A stretch of DNA of 64,000 bases from positions 60,614 through 124,613 of the forward strand of contig JAUHWL010000009.1 in the NCBI GenBank assembly GCA_030424545.1, read 5' to 3'. Positions 49,951 to 59,502 of the stretch are shown piece by piece; the stretch's first letter is position 1, and every line of letters begins with the position of its first letter. This DNA comes from Bacteroidia bacterium (GTDB taxonomy: Bacteria; Bacteroidota; Bacteroidia; Flavobacteriales; Schleiferiaceae). The notes under the pieces were generated by a model. That model ran no database searches. It was not told where the DNA came from and saw only the letters and a list, made by a program, of their open reading frames with translations. The position numbers were made by a program, and so were the translations under genes.

Positions 49951-50865
49951 TTAACTGCTTTGCGATATTTGAGTATTAATTATTTCTAGTGCTTCTTTAA
50001 AACTGCGGGGCGCATAATTTAAATCTTTTATTGCCTTTTCTAGTATAAAACCAGTAATAGGTGGGCGTTTAGCTGGTTGGTTTAAATGCTCTGTTGATGA
50101 TCTTTTTATTAAATGACTTGGCAATTTCCAATGCGCAGCTACGTGTTGCACAAGTTCATATATACTCATAAAGTTTTTGCCGGAAATATTATAAATCCCC
50201 GTGGCACCTTTTTGGGCAACCAACATGCACCCAATGGCTAAATCTTCTGCCAGGGTTGGTGTTCTAAACTGGTCATCTACTACATTAATTTCTTGGCCTT
50301 TTTCTAAGGCACCTTTGGCCCACAATACTATATTACTGCGGCTCATGCCTTCTGTAATACCAATTACCAAAACTGTTCTTACAATAGACCATGGGCAACT
50401 GCATTGCTTAACTATTTCTTCAGACTTTAATTTACTTTCTCCGTAATAGCTCAGCGGGTTTGGCTCATCATCTTCGGCATACGGGCCGTTCTTGCCATCA
50501 AAAATAAAATCGGTAGAAACATGTATGAGATGAATGTTGAGCGCATCACAAGCGTCAGCCAAGTGTTGTACTGCTGTAACGTTTAGCAAATCACACTCTT
50601 CGTGATTTTTTTCGCAGGCATCCACGTCTGTCATGGCCGCGGTATTGATTACGGCATCAGGCTTTTCTTTTTCTAGCACAGAAAACACTTGGCTTTTGTT
50701 GGTAATATCCATTTCTATAAACCGATATCCAGATTGATCATTCATCCGATTACCTCCTCTGGCCGTAGCAATTAAATCAAGCGTTTTATCATCTTTAAAA
50801 CCATAAATAATTTTTTGGCCTAAAAGGCCATTGCTACCTGTAATAAGAACTTTAAGTGTTGCCAT
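49951..50865 (-). CDS. dTDP-4-dehydrorhamnose reductase-like SDR
   Basis: 304 residues of the extended SDR family. The Rossmann motif is ITGSNGLLGQKIIYGF, followed by NTAAMTDVDACE, HVSTDFIFDGKNGPYAEDDEPNPLSYYGESKL with the catalytic YxxxK (YGESK), and later FRTPTLAEDLA. It resembles RfbD, which reduces dTDP-4-keto-rhamnose. No other rhamnose genes are nearby, so a different sugar-nucleotide or a moonlighting role remains possible. Confidence 0.85.
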   Translation of the reverse strand: MATLKVLITGSNGLLGQKIIYGFKDDKTLDLIATARGGNRMNDQSGYRFIEMDITNKSQVFSVLEKEKPDAVINTAAMTDVDACEKNHEECDLLNVTAVQHLADACDALNIHLIHVSTDFIFDGKNGPYAEDDEPNPLSYYGESKLKSEEIVKQCSCPWSIVRTVLVIGITEGMSRSNIVLWAKGALEKGQEINVVDDQFRTPTLAEDLAIGCMLVAQKGATGIYNISGKNFMSIYELVQHVAAHWKLPSHLIKRSSTEHLNQPAKRPPITGFILEKAIKDLNYAPRSFKEALEIINTQISQSS

Positions 50866-50878
50866 GTTTAATATCTTT

Positions 50879-51889
50879 TTAGCCCTTTATTAAGGCTCTC
50901 AATTTTTCTATTTGTTCATCATCTCCTAATACAAACAATTTAGAGTTAGGTTTTAAAACCAAATCAGAACCAGGGTTTATTACAAAATCTCCGTTTACAG
51001 TTTTAATACCTATAACGTTGCAACCCGTTCTTTTTCTAATATCTAAATCTATTATTTGATGCTCTTTATTGCCCTTGGTTAAGTCGCTTAGCAACACCTC
51101 TTCTATGTATGAAGAAGAAACACCAGCAATATCTATATGGTCTAAAAACTCAACCACATCTGGCTTCATTAAATTATGGGCTAAGTGAGATCCGCCAACA
51201 ATATTGGGCGACACTGTATAATCGGCACCTGCTGCGAGCAGCTTCTTCTCAGTGCTTGCATGATTTGCTCTACTTACAATGCGCATATTTGGATTTAATT
51301 GTTTTGCCGAAACAACAACAAACAAGTTATCAGCATCATTATGTAGGGCAGAAATTAACGCGCTTGCCTTAGAAATACCCGCTGCAACAAGCATTTCATC
51401 TTGTGTAGCATCACCCTCTATATAAAGTAAATTAGGATTCAACTTTTTCATAGATCGTAGCTCGTCTACATTTTGATCTATTACAATAAAAGGTTGCTTG
51501 TATGCAATGATTTTTTCTGCCGCTTGCTGGCCGTTTCTGCCATAACCACAAATTATTACATGCCCTTCTAGCTGGTCTATTTGCTTTTGCACTCTAACTG
51601 TTTTTAGATGATTTTGTAAACTTCCGTCTAATACCAATTGGGTAATTTGGGAGATGCCATAGGCGAAAGTACCAAAACTGATAATGATTAAAAATATGGT
51701 AAACTCCTGGCCATACCCTCTAAAGGGGTGAACTTCGTTAAATCCAACCGTAGAAACGGTTTGAACGGTCATGTACAAGGCATCTACAAAGTTGTAGTTT
51801 TCTAAAACCATGTACCCAATTGTGCCAACCGCCACTGTACCGGTAATTAAATAAATAATTTTTCGGAGCGCGCGCAGCGGATTCCTCAT
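50879..51889 (-). CDS. Two-TM potassium channel with RCK (TrkA-N/TrkA-C) domains
   Basis: 336 residues. The first helix is IIYLITGTVAVGTIGYMVL, a pore loop with filter TVGFNE follows (in MTVQTVSTVGFNEVHPF), and the second helix is FTIFLIIISFGTFAYGI. The NAD-binding RCK domain is HVIICGYGRNGQQAAEKI..., with AAGISKASALISALHNDADNLF and a TrkA-C domain at the end. The filter reads TVGFNE where most K+ channels have TVGYGD, as in some MthK/Kch-like members. It is 13 bases upstream of the reductase gene. Confidence 0.88.
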   Translation of the reverse strand: MRNPLRALRKIIYLITGTVAVGTIGYMVLENYNFVDALYMTVQTVSTVGFNEVHPFRGYGQEFTIFLIIISFGTFAYGISQITQLVLDGSLQNHLKTVRVQKQIDQLEGHVIICGYGRNGQQAAEKIIAYKQPFIVIDQNVDELRSMKKLNPNLLYIEGDATQDEMLVAAGISKASALISALHNDADNLFVVVSAKQLNPNMRIVSRANHASTEKKLLAAGADYTVSPNIVGGSHLAHNLMKPDVVEFLDHIDIAGVSSSYIEEVLLSDLTKGNKEHQIIDLDIRKRTGCNVIGIKTVNGDFVINPGSDLVLKPNSKLFVLGDDEQIEKLRALIKG

Positions 51890-51908
51890 TTCTTGTTCCT
51901 GCTAAAAA

Positions 51909-52139
51909 TTATAAATCGAAAACTGAAGTTCTGCGGCTATTGATAAAATCTTTAATGCGGATAACAAAGGCCAAAGCAAAATAAATAATAAGCGGTGAGC
52001 CCAATGTCATAAACGATGCATAAATAAAAAACAGCCTGATTTGTGCTGTTTTTATTCCGAGTTTATCGCCTAACCTGGCGCATACTTCGTACCCGCGAGT
52101 TTCAAAAAAAGTACGAAGATTTTCTATAAAATTTTTCAT
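51909..52139 (-). CDS. PspC domain protein
   Basis: 76 residues starting at ATG 52139 (MKNFIENLR). This start overlaps the upstream stop as ATGA, so translation is coupled. The PspC pattern is FFETRGYEVCARLGDKLGIKTAQIRLFFIYASF, with one or two membrane helices (MTLGSPLIIYFALAFVI). PspC acts in membrane-stress responses in other bacteria. A longer reading frame starting at 52178 would run far into the upstream gene and is not favoured. Confidence 0.82.
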   Translation of the reverse strand: MKNFIENLRTFFETRGYEVCARLGDKLGIKTAQIRLFFIYASFMTLGSPLIIYFALAFVIRIKDFINSRRTSVFDL

Positions 52140-53401
52140 TGTTTTAGGATTTTCACTCCTATGGCGCAAGATAAACATTTTCTGTGCCTACAATAATTTT
52201 TATGCAATTGCAATGCGGCCTGAGACGCTAATGCGGTGGGTAGCTCAAAACCACTTTCTACAAATGTGCGCGTTACTTTATTATCCTCAGGTTTTAGTTG
52301 TTCTAACCAATCAAACACCGTGATTTTTTGTTTTTCTTCTCCACGCAAATTGCTATAATGAAACAGCACCGGAATTACTGCATTAATTAAAACTTGTACA
52401 GCCAAATTTGCCGATACCGATTTGTTTTGCACAGCAGATTCTTTTCCGAAATTATAATGCGTATCCCAATATGTATGGATGGGAACTCTTAAAATATCCA
52501 TCAATTTGGTTGGCGAGCTTAGCTGCATGGCCAACCTAAACACATCAGGGGTGGTGCTTAATATGGCGGCCAATTGCGCCAAACGCACAGGTGGAAAGGC
52601 AATAGGCCGCAAACGAGCAAATTTAAATTGCTCCTTATTTACTGGTGTTAATCCATATTTTTTCTGCCAATGCAAAAATTCTTTTTTTAGGTTTTGCTGA
52701 TATTCATCTTCGCCCTCTAAAAAACCCGCCATGCCCATAAAAATAGACTCTACTTCTAACGGGTTGTTTTGATGTTTTCTAACAATTGATAATGGAATAT
52801 TAGAGGCCAACCTCAACATGGCTTCGGCATTTACTTTAAGGCCGAACGCATAAAACATCATCCTATAAAATGTTTCGCTCCAATCTTTGTTGGTTTCTAA
52901 AAACACTTGGTGCACAAAGGCGGCTTTTTCTTCTAAGCGTTCTACTAAGGTTTTATCTAACATGGCGTTTATGTGCAACGGTTCCATGTGCTTTACTTGA
53001 TTTCCGCAAGGCAAATCTCTTTTGGCACTTACAAATTGCTCGTAGCGCCAATAGCCCATTTCATCAATCTTGCCTTTTAATTCTAAGGTTGGTATTTCTG
53101 TACCATCTTCCCGAATTGCAGGTGCGTCATCTTGGTACACTACGTGTAAAATCACGTTGTTGTAGGCTTTGTCTTTTTGGTGATTGTGCTTTGTCCAATC
53201 GCTGCTATTTACGTGCAGCTCTATGTGCCCAGCCCAGGTGGTTTCATTTAATTGTACAGAACCTTCTAAAAAATCTGGCCCTGCATCGTGGTTGTGATGG
53301 CCTTTTTTTAAAATGGTAATGGATTGTCCGCCAACCGTTTTTAGCTCGTTGGTTTCAAACAAGCCGTGTTTCCAGATGTAATGTAGATAGTCTTCGGACA
53401 T
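52136..53401 (-). CDS. DUF2851 family protein
   Basis: 421 residues with the N-terminal pattern YLHYIWKHGLFETNELKTVGGQSI, GPDFLEGSVQLNETTWAGHIELHVNSSDW and NVILHVVYQDD. The acidic and His residues look like a nuclease-type beta core, but that is only an impression. A C-terminal cluster of cysteines (CRHRKCLSCAIG) may bind a metal. It shares an ATGA overlap with the PspC gene. The function of the family is not known to me. Confidence 0.85.
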   Translation of the reverse strand: MSEDYLHYIWKHGLFETNELKTVGGQSITILKKGHHNHDAGPDFLEGSVQLNETTWAGHIELHVNSSDWTKHNHQKDKAYNNVILHVVYQDDAPAIREDGTEIPTLELKGKIDEMGYWRYEQFVSAKRDLPCGNQVKHMEPLHINAMLDKTLVERLEEKAAFVHQVFLETNKDWSETFYRMMFYAFGLKVNAEAMLRLASNIPLSIVRKHQNNPLEVESIFMGMAGFLEGEDEYQQNLKKEFLHWQKKYGLTPVNKEQFKFARLRPIAFPPVRLAQLAAILSTTPDVFRLAMQLSSPTKLMDILRVPIHTYWDTHYNFGKESAVQNKSVSANLAVQVLINAVIPVLFHYSNLRGEEKQKITVFDWLEQLKPEDNKVTRTFVESGFELPTALASQAALQLHKNYCRHRKCLSCAIGVKILKQ

Positions 53402-53609
53402 GGTTGAACCAAAGTAAATTTTTGTTTTAAGTTCTGCAAGTGTTGTATCGCTAAGGGCGGAAAGAATAACGCAAAGTTTCGCAAAGGTTGTTTCACAGAG
53501 TTACACGGAGGCAAACGCAAAGTTTCACAGAGAAATTGCATTGCCGAGGGCAAAAGGATTTACCGCTAAATCCCCTAAAGGGGACGTTTTAATTTTAACT
53601 AAAAAAGTT
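53402..53609. repeat. Noncoding gap with short direct repeats and a CCCCTAAAGGGG palindrome
   Basis: The 12-mer acgcaaagtttc occurs at 53469-53480 and 53515-53526. The 10-mer tttcacagag occurs at 53491-53500 and 53523-53532. The palindrome tcccctaaagggga is at 53571-53584. I have seen similar CGCAAAG/CACAGAG and CCCCTAAAGGGG stretches in intergenic DNA of other Bacteroidota. No gene is visible here. Confidence 0.6.
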
Positions 53610-55070
53610 CTAATCTGAAGTTTTTAAAACAGGAATAGAAACGCTTTCTGTACCCGAAAAAAGCTGAACAAAATAAGTTCCATCAGGTAAATTCTGAAAA
53701 CCATTTATATGAATTTCGTTTTCTCCACCATTAAAATTTTGTTTTTGGGCAATTACTTTTATATGTCTGCCCAGCATGTCTATCAAGAAAATATCAAGCG
53801 CAGAATGTTTTAATAATGTGAATCGCAAACGCGCTTGGTTTTTTACTGGATTGGGAAAGAAAACAACATTTGAGTTAATTAAATTATTTTCATCAATGCC
53901 AATATTTATTCCAGAATGATAGCGGGCAACAAACACATCTAATGGATACCCAGTCATACCAGTAACCAAAATTTTTCCATCCTGCTGCATTGCTGCAGCC
54001 GAAACATAAACTTCAAATGGAATTACTTCTGCTCTACCGTTATTTCCGAAACTTGAATCTAATTTTGCATGGCTATCATACCTCATAATTCTTAAGCTAT
54101 CATTATGCTCATAATGAATAAGGAATTTACCGTCTTGTTGAAGCAAAAGTCTTCCCCAAACTGCAGGTATTGAATCAATTATTTTAAAACTAGTATCTAC
54201 AGTTCCGTCTTGCTGTAGGCAAATAATTTTTCCCTGATAATTTATTTCGCCAAAAATCAACATTCTATCATCAGGTAAAATTTTTAGTTCTGTAACTGTA
54301 TTCAGAAGGTCTGGAGAAAGAACGTATTGACCATTAGTCCCAAAAGTAGAATCAGGCTGACCATCAATTGAATACTTAAATAATTTTACACCGGTATTAG
54401 AAGCAGATGCAAGAAAAATATCCTCATTCGAATTAAAATCAGCACCTCCCATATGATAATCGTAAATTCCATTATGCGTAATTACCAATCCATTGTTACC
54501 AAAAGTTGAATCAATTTTTAAATTATATGTTAAGGCAATTATTCCTTTCCGTAGGCCGTTTTGAGTAACCAATAACAACCGACCAGAATTCTGAATTAAC
54601 AGATGATCAGGATACTCATAATCGTATATGTCAATTAATACTTCTTTTTCTAATAACCCTGTTTTTGTTAATCGACATATCCATAAATCAATTTGATTTC
54701 CAGTCTGATTTGAAAAAGAAGTACTTCCTGCTAAAAATATTTTTCCTTGTGGATGTTGTTTTATATTATCCCGTCTAAATGTGCTGTGTTGATTATTAAA
54801 TATATACTTCCCATCATTATTAAAATTAGAATCAAGTGTGCCATTATCTTTTAAGGCTATGATCCAAGGCTTAGAATTTAATGTGGTATATGTATTTCCA
54901 ATTACAATAATTTCTCCCGTATTTAATTGTAGAATTCCAGTACTGCTATTCTGCGTGTAATAAATTTCATTAACAAATCCACTAGAATTAAACGTAGAAT
55001 CTAAATACCCAGCTTGGGCAAAAACAAGATTTACAGAAAGCAATAAAAAAGATAAAATAAAACTTCTCAT
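53610..55070 (-). CDS. Secreted delta-60 repeat protein with T9SS type A sorting domain
   Basis: 486 residues with a signal peptide (MRSFILSFLLLSVNLVFAQ). The body consists of delta-60 repeats of about 50-60 residues, each ending in a motif like LDSTFGNNGLV (DSTFNSSGFV, DSNFNNDGKY, DSTFGTNGQY, DSSFGNNGRA). These probably form a beta-propeller. The last 80 residues are a T9SS sorting domain: VVFFPNPVKNQARLRF, FLIDMLGRHI, LPDGTYFVQLF. It is probably released or surface-attached through T9SS. The ligand is unknown. Confidence 0.9.
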   Translation of the reverse strand: MRSFILSFLLLSVNLVFAQAGYLDSTFNSSGFVNEIYYTQNSSTGILQLNTGEIIVIGNTYTTLNSKPWIIALKDNGTLDSNFNNDGKYIFNNQHSTFRRDNIKQHPQGKIFLAGSTSFSNQTGNQIDLWICRLTKTGLLEKEVLIDIYDYEYPDHLLIQNSGRLLLVTQNGLRKGIIALTYNLKIDSTFGNNGLVITHNGIYDYHMGGADFNSNEDIFLASASNTGVKLFKYSIDGQPDSTFGTNGQYVLSPDLLNTVTELKILPDDRMLIFGEINYQGKIICLQQDGTVDTSFKIIDSIPAVWGRLLLQQDGKFLIHYEHNDSLRIMRYDSHAKLDSSFGNNGRAEVIPFEVYVSAAAMQQDGKILVTGMTGYPLDVFVARYHSGINIGIDENNLINSNVVFFPNPVKNQARLRFTLLKHSALDIFLIDMLGRHIKVIAQKQNFNGGENEIHINGFQNLPDGTYFVQLFSGTESVSIPVLKTSD

Positions 55071-55079
55071 AGGTTAAAA

Positions 55080-55775
55080 TTAAAACAACGTTTTCAACTC
55101 CCCCAAATTAGCAATTTCAAACGTTAATTTTTCTTGGTGCGGCACTTTATCTGGATTAAAATACACTTGGTCCATGCCTACTCTGCGCGCGCCAACACAA
55201 TCTACTTGAAGATTATCGCCAATCATAATGCTTTCTTTGCGTTTGGCCCCTGCCTTTTGCATGGCATATCTAAAAATAACAGGGTCCGGTTTGTTTACTC
55301 CGGCAATTTCGCTGGTAATTTCGTGGGTAAAAAAAGGTTTTAAACCGCTCTTAGTCATTTTAATATCCTGCACTTCGGTAAAGCCGTTGGTAATTATGTG
55401 CAACGCATATTTTTCCGACAAATAGCCCAAAACTTCTAGCGCGTGCGGAAAGAGATTTGTTTTCTGCGGAGACCTTAAAATATATTCCTGGTCTATTTCT
55501 GCAGCCAATTCGGGGTGGTCTATTTCAAAACGAAGTAGAGTATCATAAAACCGCGTTGCGCGCAAAACTTCTTTCGTTATTTCTCCTTTTCGGTATTGAT
55601 CCCATTTTAAATCATTTACAATCTTGTAGGTTTTTACAAAATCTTCAAATGCTTCTATACCGTAATTTTTTAAGCTATAGATTTCAAAAAGTTCTTCAAG
55701 TGTTTCTCTGCTGTTTTTGTTAAAATCCCAAAGCGTATGGTCTAAATCGAAGAAAATATGTTGGTAATTGTTCAA
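55080..55775 (-). CDS. yjjG: Noncanonical pyrimidine nucleotidase, YjjG family (HAD)
   Basis: 231 residues of the HAD family. Motif I is FFDLDHTLWDF (nucleophile Asp and DxD), motif II IITNGFTEVQ, motif III the Lys in SEIAGVNKPDPVIF, and motif IV MIGDNLQVDCVGARRVG. YjjG hydrolyses unusual pyrimidine nucleotides and dUMP/TMP, cleaning the pool. It is close to upp, another pyrimidine gene, but separated from it by 81 bases. Confidence 0.88.
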   Translation of the reverse strand: MNNYQHIFFDLDHTLWDFNKNSRETLEELFEIYSLKNYGIEAFEDFVKTYKIVNDLKWDQYRKGEITKEVLRATRFYDTLLRFEIDHPELAAEIDQEYILRSPQKTNLFPHALEVLGYLSEKYALHIITNGFTEVQDIKMTKSGLKPFFTHEITSEIAGVNKPDPVIFRYAMQKAGAKRKESIMIGDNLQVDCVGARRVGMDQVYFNPDKVPHQEKLTFEIANLGELKTLF

Positions 55776-55856
55776 ATCCGAATGGGTGTTAAGTTGATGA
55801 GGAAATAAGTTAGTGAAAATCGGCTATTGACCATCACCGAAAAGTTATCGACCATT

Positions 55857-56507
55857 TTACATTTTTGATCCGTAAGCTAAATCGCCAGCATCGCCCAAGC
55901 CAGGTACTATGTAGGCGTGTTTGTTTAGGTGCGCATCTATAGCTCCCAACCAAAGTGTATCTATTTCTGGTATTTTATTTTGCAGTTCTGCGATGCCTTC
56001 TGGCGCGGCAACCACACATGCCACGTGTAGCTTTTTAGGTGTACCTCTTTTTAAAAGCGCAGCATAGCCACCTATTAAGCTGCTGCCCGTAGCCAACATG
56101 GGGTCAATTAAAATTACAGTGCGCCCTTCTAGGTTTGGGCTCGCCAAATATTCTATGTGAGCTTTAATTTCATCAACACTACCTTCATCGCGATAAGCTG
56201 AAATAAAGCAATGATCGGCACCATCAAAAACTTCTACAAACCCTGAGTGCATGGCTAAGCCAGCTCGTAAAACCAAGGCAATTATGGGCTGCTCTGCCAA
56301 AACATGAGATGCCGACACCGCCAGCGGTGTTTGCACGTCTGCCTTTTTGTAGGCCAATTGCTTGCTGATTTCATAAGCCATACAAACGCTAATACGTTTG
56401 ATGTTTTCTCTAAAACGTGCCCGATCTTTTTGCGTATCTATATTGCGCAACTCAGCCATATATTGGCTAATAATTGATGGGGTTTCTGAAAAATTAACGA
56501 TGTGCAT
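55857..56507 (-). CDS. upp: Uracil phosphoribosyltransferase
   Basis: Salvages uracil with PRPP to UMP. I choose ATG 56507 (MHIVNFSETP), not 56531, which gives 216 residues. The PRPP loop is VILIDPMLATGSSLIGGY, and the uracil-binding end is YIVPGLGDAGDLAYG. ALVLRAGLAMHSGF is also typical. The upstream terminator (56561-56609) isolates it from the M16 protease. Confidence 0.94.
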   Translation of the reverse strand: MHIVNFSETPSIISQYMAELRNIDTQKDRARFRENIKRISVCMAYEISKQLAYKKADVQTPLAVSASHVLAEQPIIALVLRAGLAMHSGFVEVFDGADHCFISAYRDEGSVDEIKAHIEYLASPNLEGRTVILIDPMLATGSSLIGGYAALLKRGTPKKLHVACVVAAPEGIAELQNKIPEIDTLWLGAIDAHLNKHAYIVPGLGDAGDLAYGSKM

Positions 56508-56560
56508 GATCTCTACTTTTTTGCCTAACAAACAAGGCGCAGCATTTGGAATAAGTGCAA

Positions 56561-56609
56561 AAAAAGGGTGTTTATAAAGCTTAACAAATCGACTTTACAA
56601 ACACCCTTT
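56561..56609 (-). terminator. Terminator of the M16 protease gene
   Basis: An 11-base stem (aaagggtgttt / aaacacccttt) extended by ataaag / ctttac, with a long loop, then a T-run on the minus strand. It starts 6 bases past the stop at 56615. Confidence 0.8.
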
Positions 56610-56614
56610 GTTGC

Positions 56615-59425
56615 TTATTTCTCTGGCATTAATACCGTAATAATTCTGTTTTCTGCAATGTATTTGTTGGCTGCAGTTTTCACGTCATTTACCGTTAACG
56701 CCTCTATTTGTGCTTCTATATTTAATATGTTATTAAAGTCTTCTTGATTGTACAGCATATCGTTTAAGCTGGCAATCCAAAAACGATTGGTTTTTAAGCT
56801 TTCTTTCAACTCTAGCCTTTGCCCTTCTTTTACCTTGGCAAGGTCTTTTTCGGTTGGGCCATCTTTCAATAATTTATCTAGCTCGGCCAAAGCAGCTTCT
56901 TTTAATTTATCTACGTTTTCTGGTCCGCAAGGGAAAGAAATGCTGAAATTATATACACCTTTGGGCCATTGCGAAACATAGCTTCTGGCACCAACTCCGT
57001 ATACTCCGCTTTCGCCTTCGCGCAGATTTTCTACCAATTTTATGGTTAGTGCTTCTGCCGCACATTTTAAATAGTAAGCGTCTTTTTCGTTGTATTTGGC
57101 TTCTGTTCTAAAGGTTATTTCAACAGAACTTTTTGGGTCTTCGCCTTTATAAAAAACAAATTCTTGTTGTCCTTTTAAATGCTCATAAGGGTGATCTACC
57201 CACGTTTCTTTTTTATTGGTTGATGGCAAACTTGCCAAATATTCGGTGGCATATGTTACCAATTTAGCTTCATCAAAAGAACCAACAAACAAGAAGGTAA
57301 AATCGCTAGCATCTGCAAAACGCTGCGTGAAATATGTGTAAGCCAAATCGTAATTCTGATTGGCAAAATCCTCGGCCGTGGGTATGGCATTGGTAAACCT
57401 AGGGTTGTTTTTCTGGGTTACTTTGGCTTTTTCATTCATATACCAATATTGTGGTGTATTTAGCAAGTTCCCCAAAAACGCAGTTTGCTTGTCTACATAG
57501 GTTTGGTAAGCCTCTTGGTCTTTGTTTAACGCTGTAAAGTTTAAATAGATTAATTGAAACAATTCTTCTAAATCTTTATTTACAGATGTACCGCGCATTC
57601 CTTCATAATTTCCATAAACAAACGGACTCACAGAAACTTCTTTTCCGGTCATTATTTTTACCATATCATTTTTGCTAAAGCCATTTAAACCGGCTTCTTG
57701 CAATCCTCCCATGGCCAAACTTGTACTGTTATAATCTTCGTCTGACGCAATGGTAGATGAACCTCCCGGACTGTAGGCACGCATTAAAATTTCATTATCG
57801 CTAAAGTTGGTTTTTTTGTAATAAACCGTTGCACCATTAGAAAGGGTAATTTTAGTTACACCAATTTTTTCTAATTTTTCTGTTTTAACAATTTTGCCTG
57901 GTTTTGGTGCTTTTGTAATTAATGATTCAGCAACTTCGGCATCTTCATAAGGAGCCAAATCCATGGTTTTCACTTCATCCAATACTTTTAAAACTTCGGC
58001 TTCAGTAAACACAGGAATATCTTCTCCTTCTGGTCCGGTAAATACGATTACACGATTATCATCATGTATAAACTTTGTGATCAACTCATTTACATCAACC
58101 AGTTTTATTCCTTCATACAAAACTTGGTGCGCCTTTAACTCGGCTGTAATCCCCGGAATAGGCTCTTCTTCTAAAAAGTTATTTACCAATTCGTTTACCA
58201 ATCTGCGCGATTCTGTTTTGTCTTTGTTATCAACCATAGATTGTAACGAGGCCAAGGTTTCTTTTTTAGCGCGGCTAAGTTCTCCTTCCGTAAATCCGTG
58301 GCGCAAAACGCGCTCGTTTTCTACTACCAATGTTTTAAATGCCATTAATTGGTTTTCTGGCGATGTCATGGCAAAACTCTGGTATGCATTTTTATTTCGG
58401 CTCCAGCTACTCCCGTAAAAAGAGTACCCATAGTTAAATGGTGGATTTGGGTTGTTTGCAATTTCGGCCAGACGGTTATTAATCATATTGTTGAAGAGGC
58501 TATTTACCAAGCTTAGGCGGTAATCTGCTATGGTAACTTCACGTTTTGCTCTGCCCTTTTCTTTGTAAACCAATTGTACTTGCGCAAACGAAGCTTCTTT
58601 ATCTTTCTCTATGGCCACAAATGTTTCTTTATGATCTGGCACTGTATATTCTATGCGCTTTTTTTCATCTTTTGGATTTTTATACTTGCCAAAATGATCT
58701 TTAATTTTTTGCTCCATTTCTGCCACATCAATATCGCCCACCACAACAACGGCCATTAAATCTGGTCTGTACCACGATTTGTAAAAATCTTCTAGCTCTT
58801 TATATTCAAATGTTTCTAGTACCTCTTTTGATCCAATCGGTAACCTTTTTGCGTACTGCGAATTGTACATCATTTTTGGCAAATATTCGGCCAACATGCG
58901 CTGATCTGCGCCCAAACCCAAACGCAATTCTTCTAACACAACACCACGCTCTTTGTCTATTTCCGCAGGGGTTAATAGGCAGTTAAATGCCCAATCTTCA
59001 ATAATATCAAATCCTTTTTCTAGCTTTTCGGCATCATCGCTTGGCAATGGTAAAATGTACACCGTTTCGTCAAAGCTGGTGTAGGCATTTAAATGTTGGC
59101 CAAATTTTACACCAATACTTTGCAAATAATCTACCAACTCATTGTGCTGAAAATTTTTGGTGCCGTTAAAATTCATGTGCTCCATAAAGTGAGCCAAACC
59201 GCGCTGCTTATCTGTTTCTAAAATAGATCCAGCGTTTACAACCAAACGCAATTCTACTTTGTTTTCGGGCATGCTATTTTGCCTGATGTAGTAGGTTAAA
59301 CCGTTTTCTAGTTTGCCAATTTTTACATCCTTGTTAACCGGAATTGGGCTGTTTATGTCTAAGTAATCTTGCGAAAACGCAATAAAACTGAGACCAATAA
59401 ATAAAGAGAGAAAGACTTTTTTCAT
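56615..59425 (-). CDS. Secreted M16 family zinc metallopeptidase (insulinase type)
   Basis: 936 residues with a signal peptide (MKKVFLSLFIGLSFIAFSQ). The inverted zinc motif HFMEH is at 79-83 (GLAHFMEHMNFNGT), and the third ligand Glu is in ERGVVLEELRLGLG. The second half repeats the fold without the motif, as in two-domain M16 proteases. It should degrade peptides in the periplasm. A similar long M16 protein is widespread in Bacteroidota. It is monocistronic by its flanks. Confidence 0.92.
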   Translation of the reverse strand: MKKVFLSLFIGLSFIAFSQDYLDINSPIPVNKDVKIGKLENGLTYYIRQNSMPENKVELRLVVNAGSILETDKQRGLAHFMEHMNFNGTKNFQHNELVDYLQSIGVKFGQHLNAYTSFDETVYILPLPSDDAEKLEKGFDIIEDWAFNCLLTPAEIDKERGVVLEELRLGLGADQRMLAEYLPKMMYNSQYAKRLPIGSKEVLETFEYKELEDFYKSWYRPDLMAVVVVGDIDVAEMEQKIKDHFGKYKNPKDEKKRIEYTVPDHKETFVAIEKDKEASFAQVQLVYKEKGRAKREVTIADYRLSLVNSLFNNMINNRLAEIANNPNPPFNYGYSFYGSSWSRNKNAYQSFAMTSPENQLMAFKTLVVENERVLRHGFTEGELSRAKKETLASLQSMVDNKDKTESRRLVNELVNNFLEEEPIPGITAELKAHQVLYEGIKLVDVNELITKFIHDDNRVIVFTGPEGEDIPVFTEAEVLKVLDEVKTMDLAPYEDAEVAESLITKAPKPGKIVKTEKLEKIGVTKITLSNGATVYYKKTNFSDNEILMRAYSPGGSSTIASDEDYNSTSLAMGGLQEAGLNGFSKNDMVKIMTGKEVSVSPFVYGNYEGMRGTSVNKDLEELFQLIYLNFTALNKDQEAYQTYVDKQTAFLGNLLNTPQYWYMNEKAKVTQKNNPRFTNAIPTAEDFANQNYDLAYTYFTQRFADASDFTFLFVGSFDEAKLVTYATEYLASLPSTNKKETWVDHPYEHLKGQQEFVFYKGEDPKSSVEITFRTEAKYNEKDAYYLKCAAEALTIKLVENLREGESGVYGVGARSYVSQWPKGVYNFSISFPCGPENVDKLKEAALAELDKLLKDGPTEKDLAKVKEGQRLELKESLKTNRFWIASLNDMLYNQEDFNNILNIEAQIEALTVNDVKTAANKYIAENRIITVLMPEK

Positions 59426-59502
59426 AATGATTTACAATTTTAGTTTAGGTATGCGGGATTATTATTAAAGGTTATATATGTTATGATTATTCTACAAATA
59501 AA

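Noticed and set aside
53461..53540. CRISPR-like repeats
   Set aside because: Only two copies each of short repeats with irregular spacing; no spacers and no cas genes.
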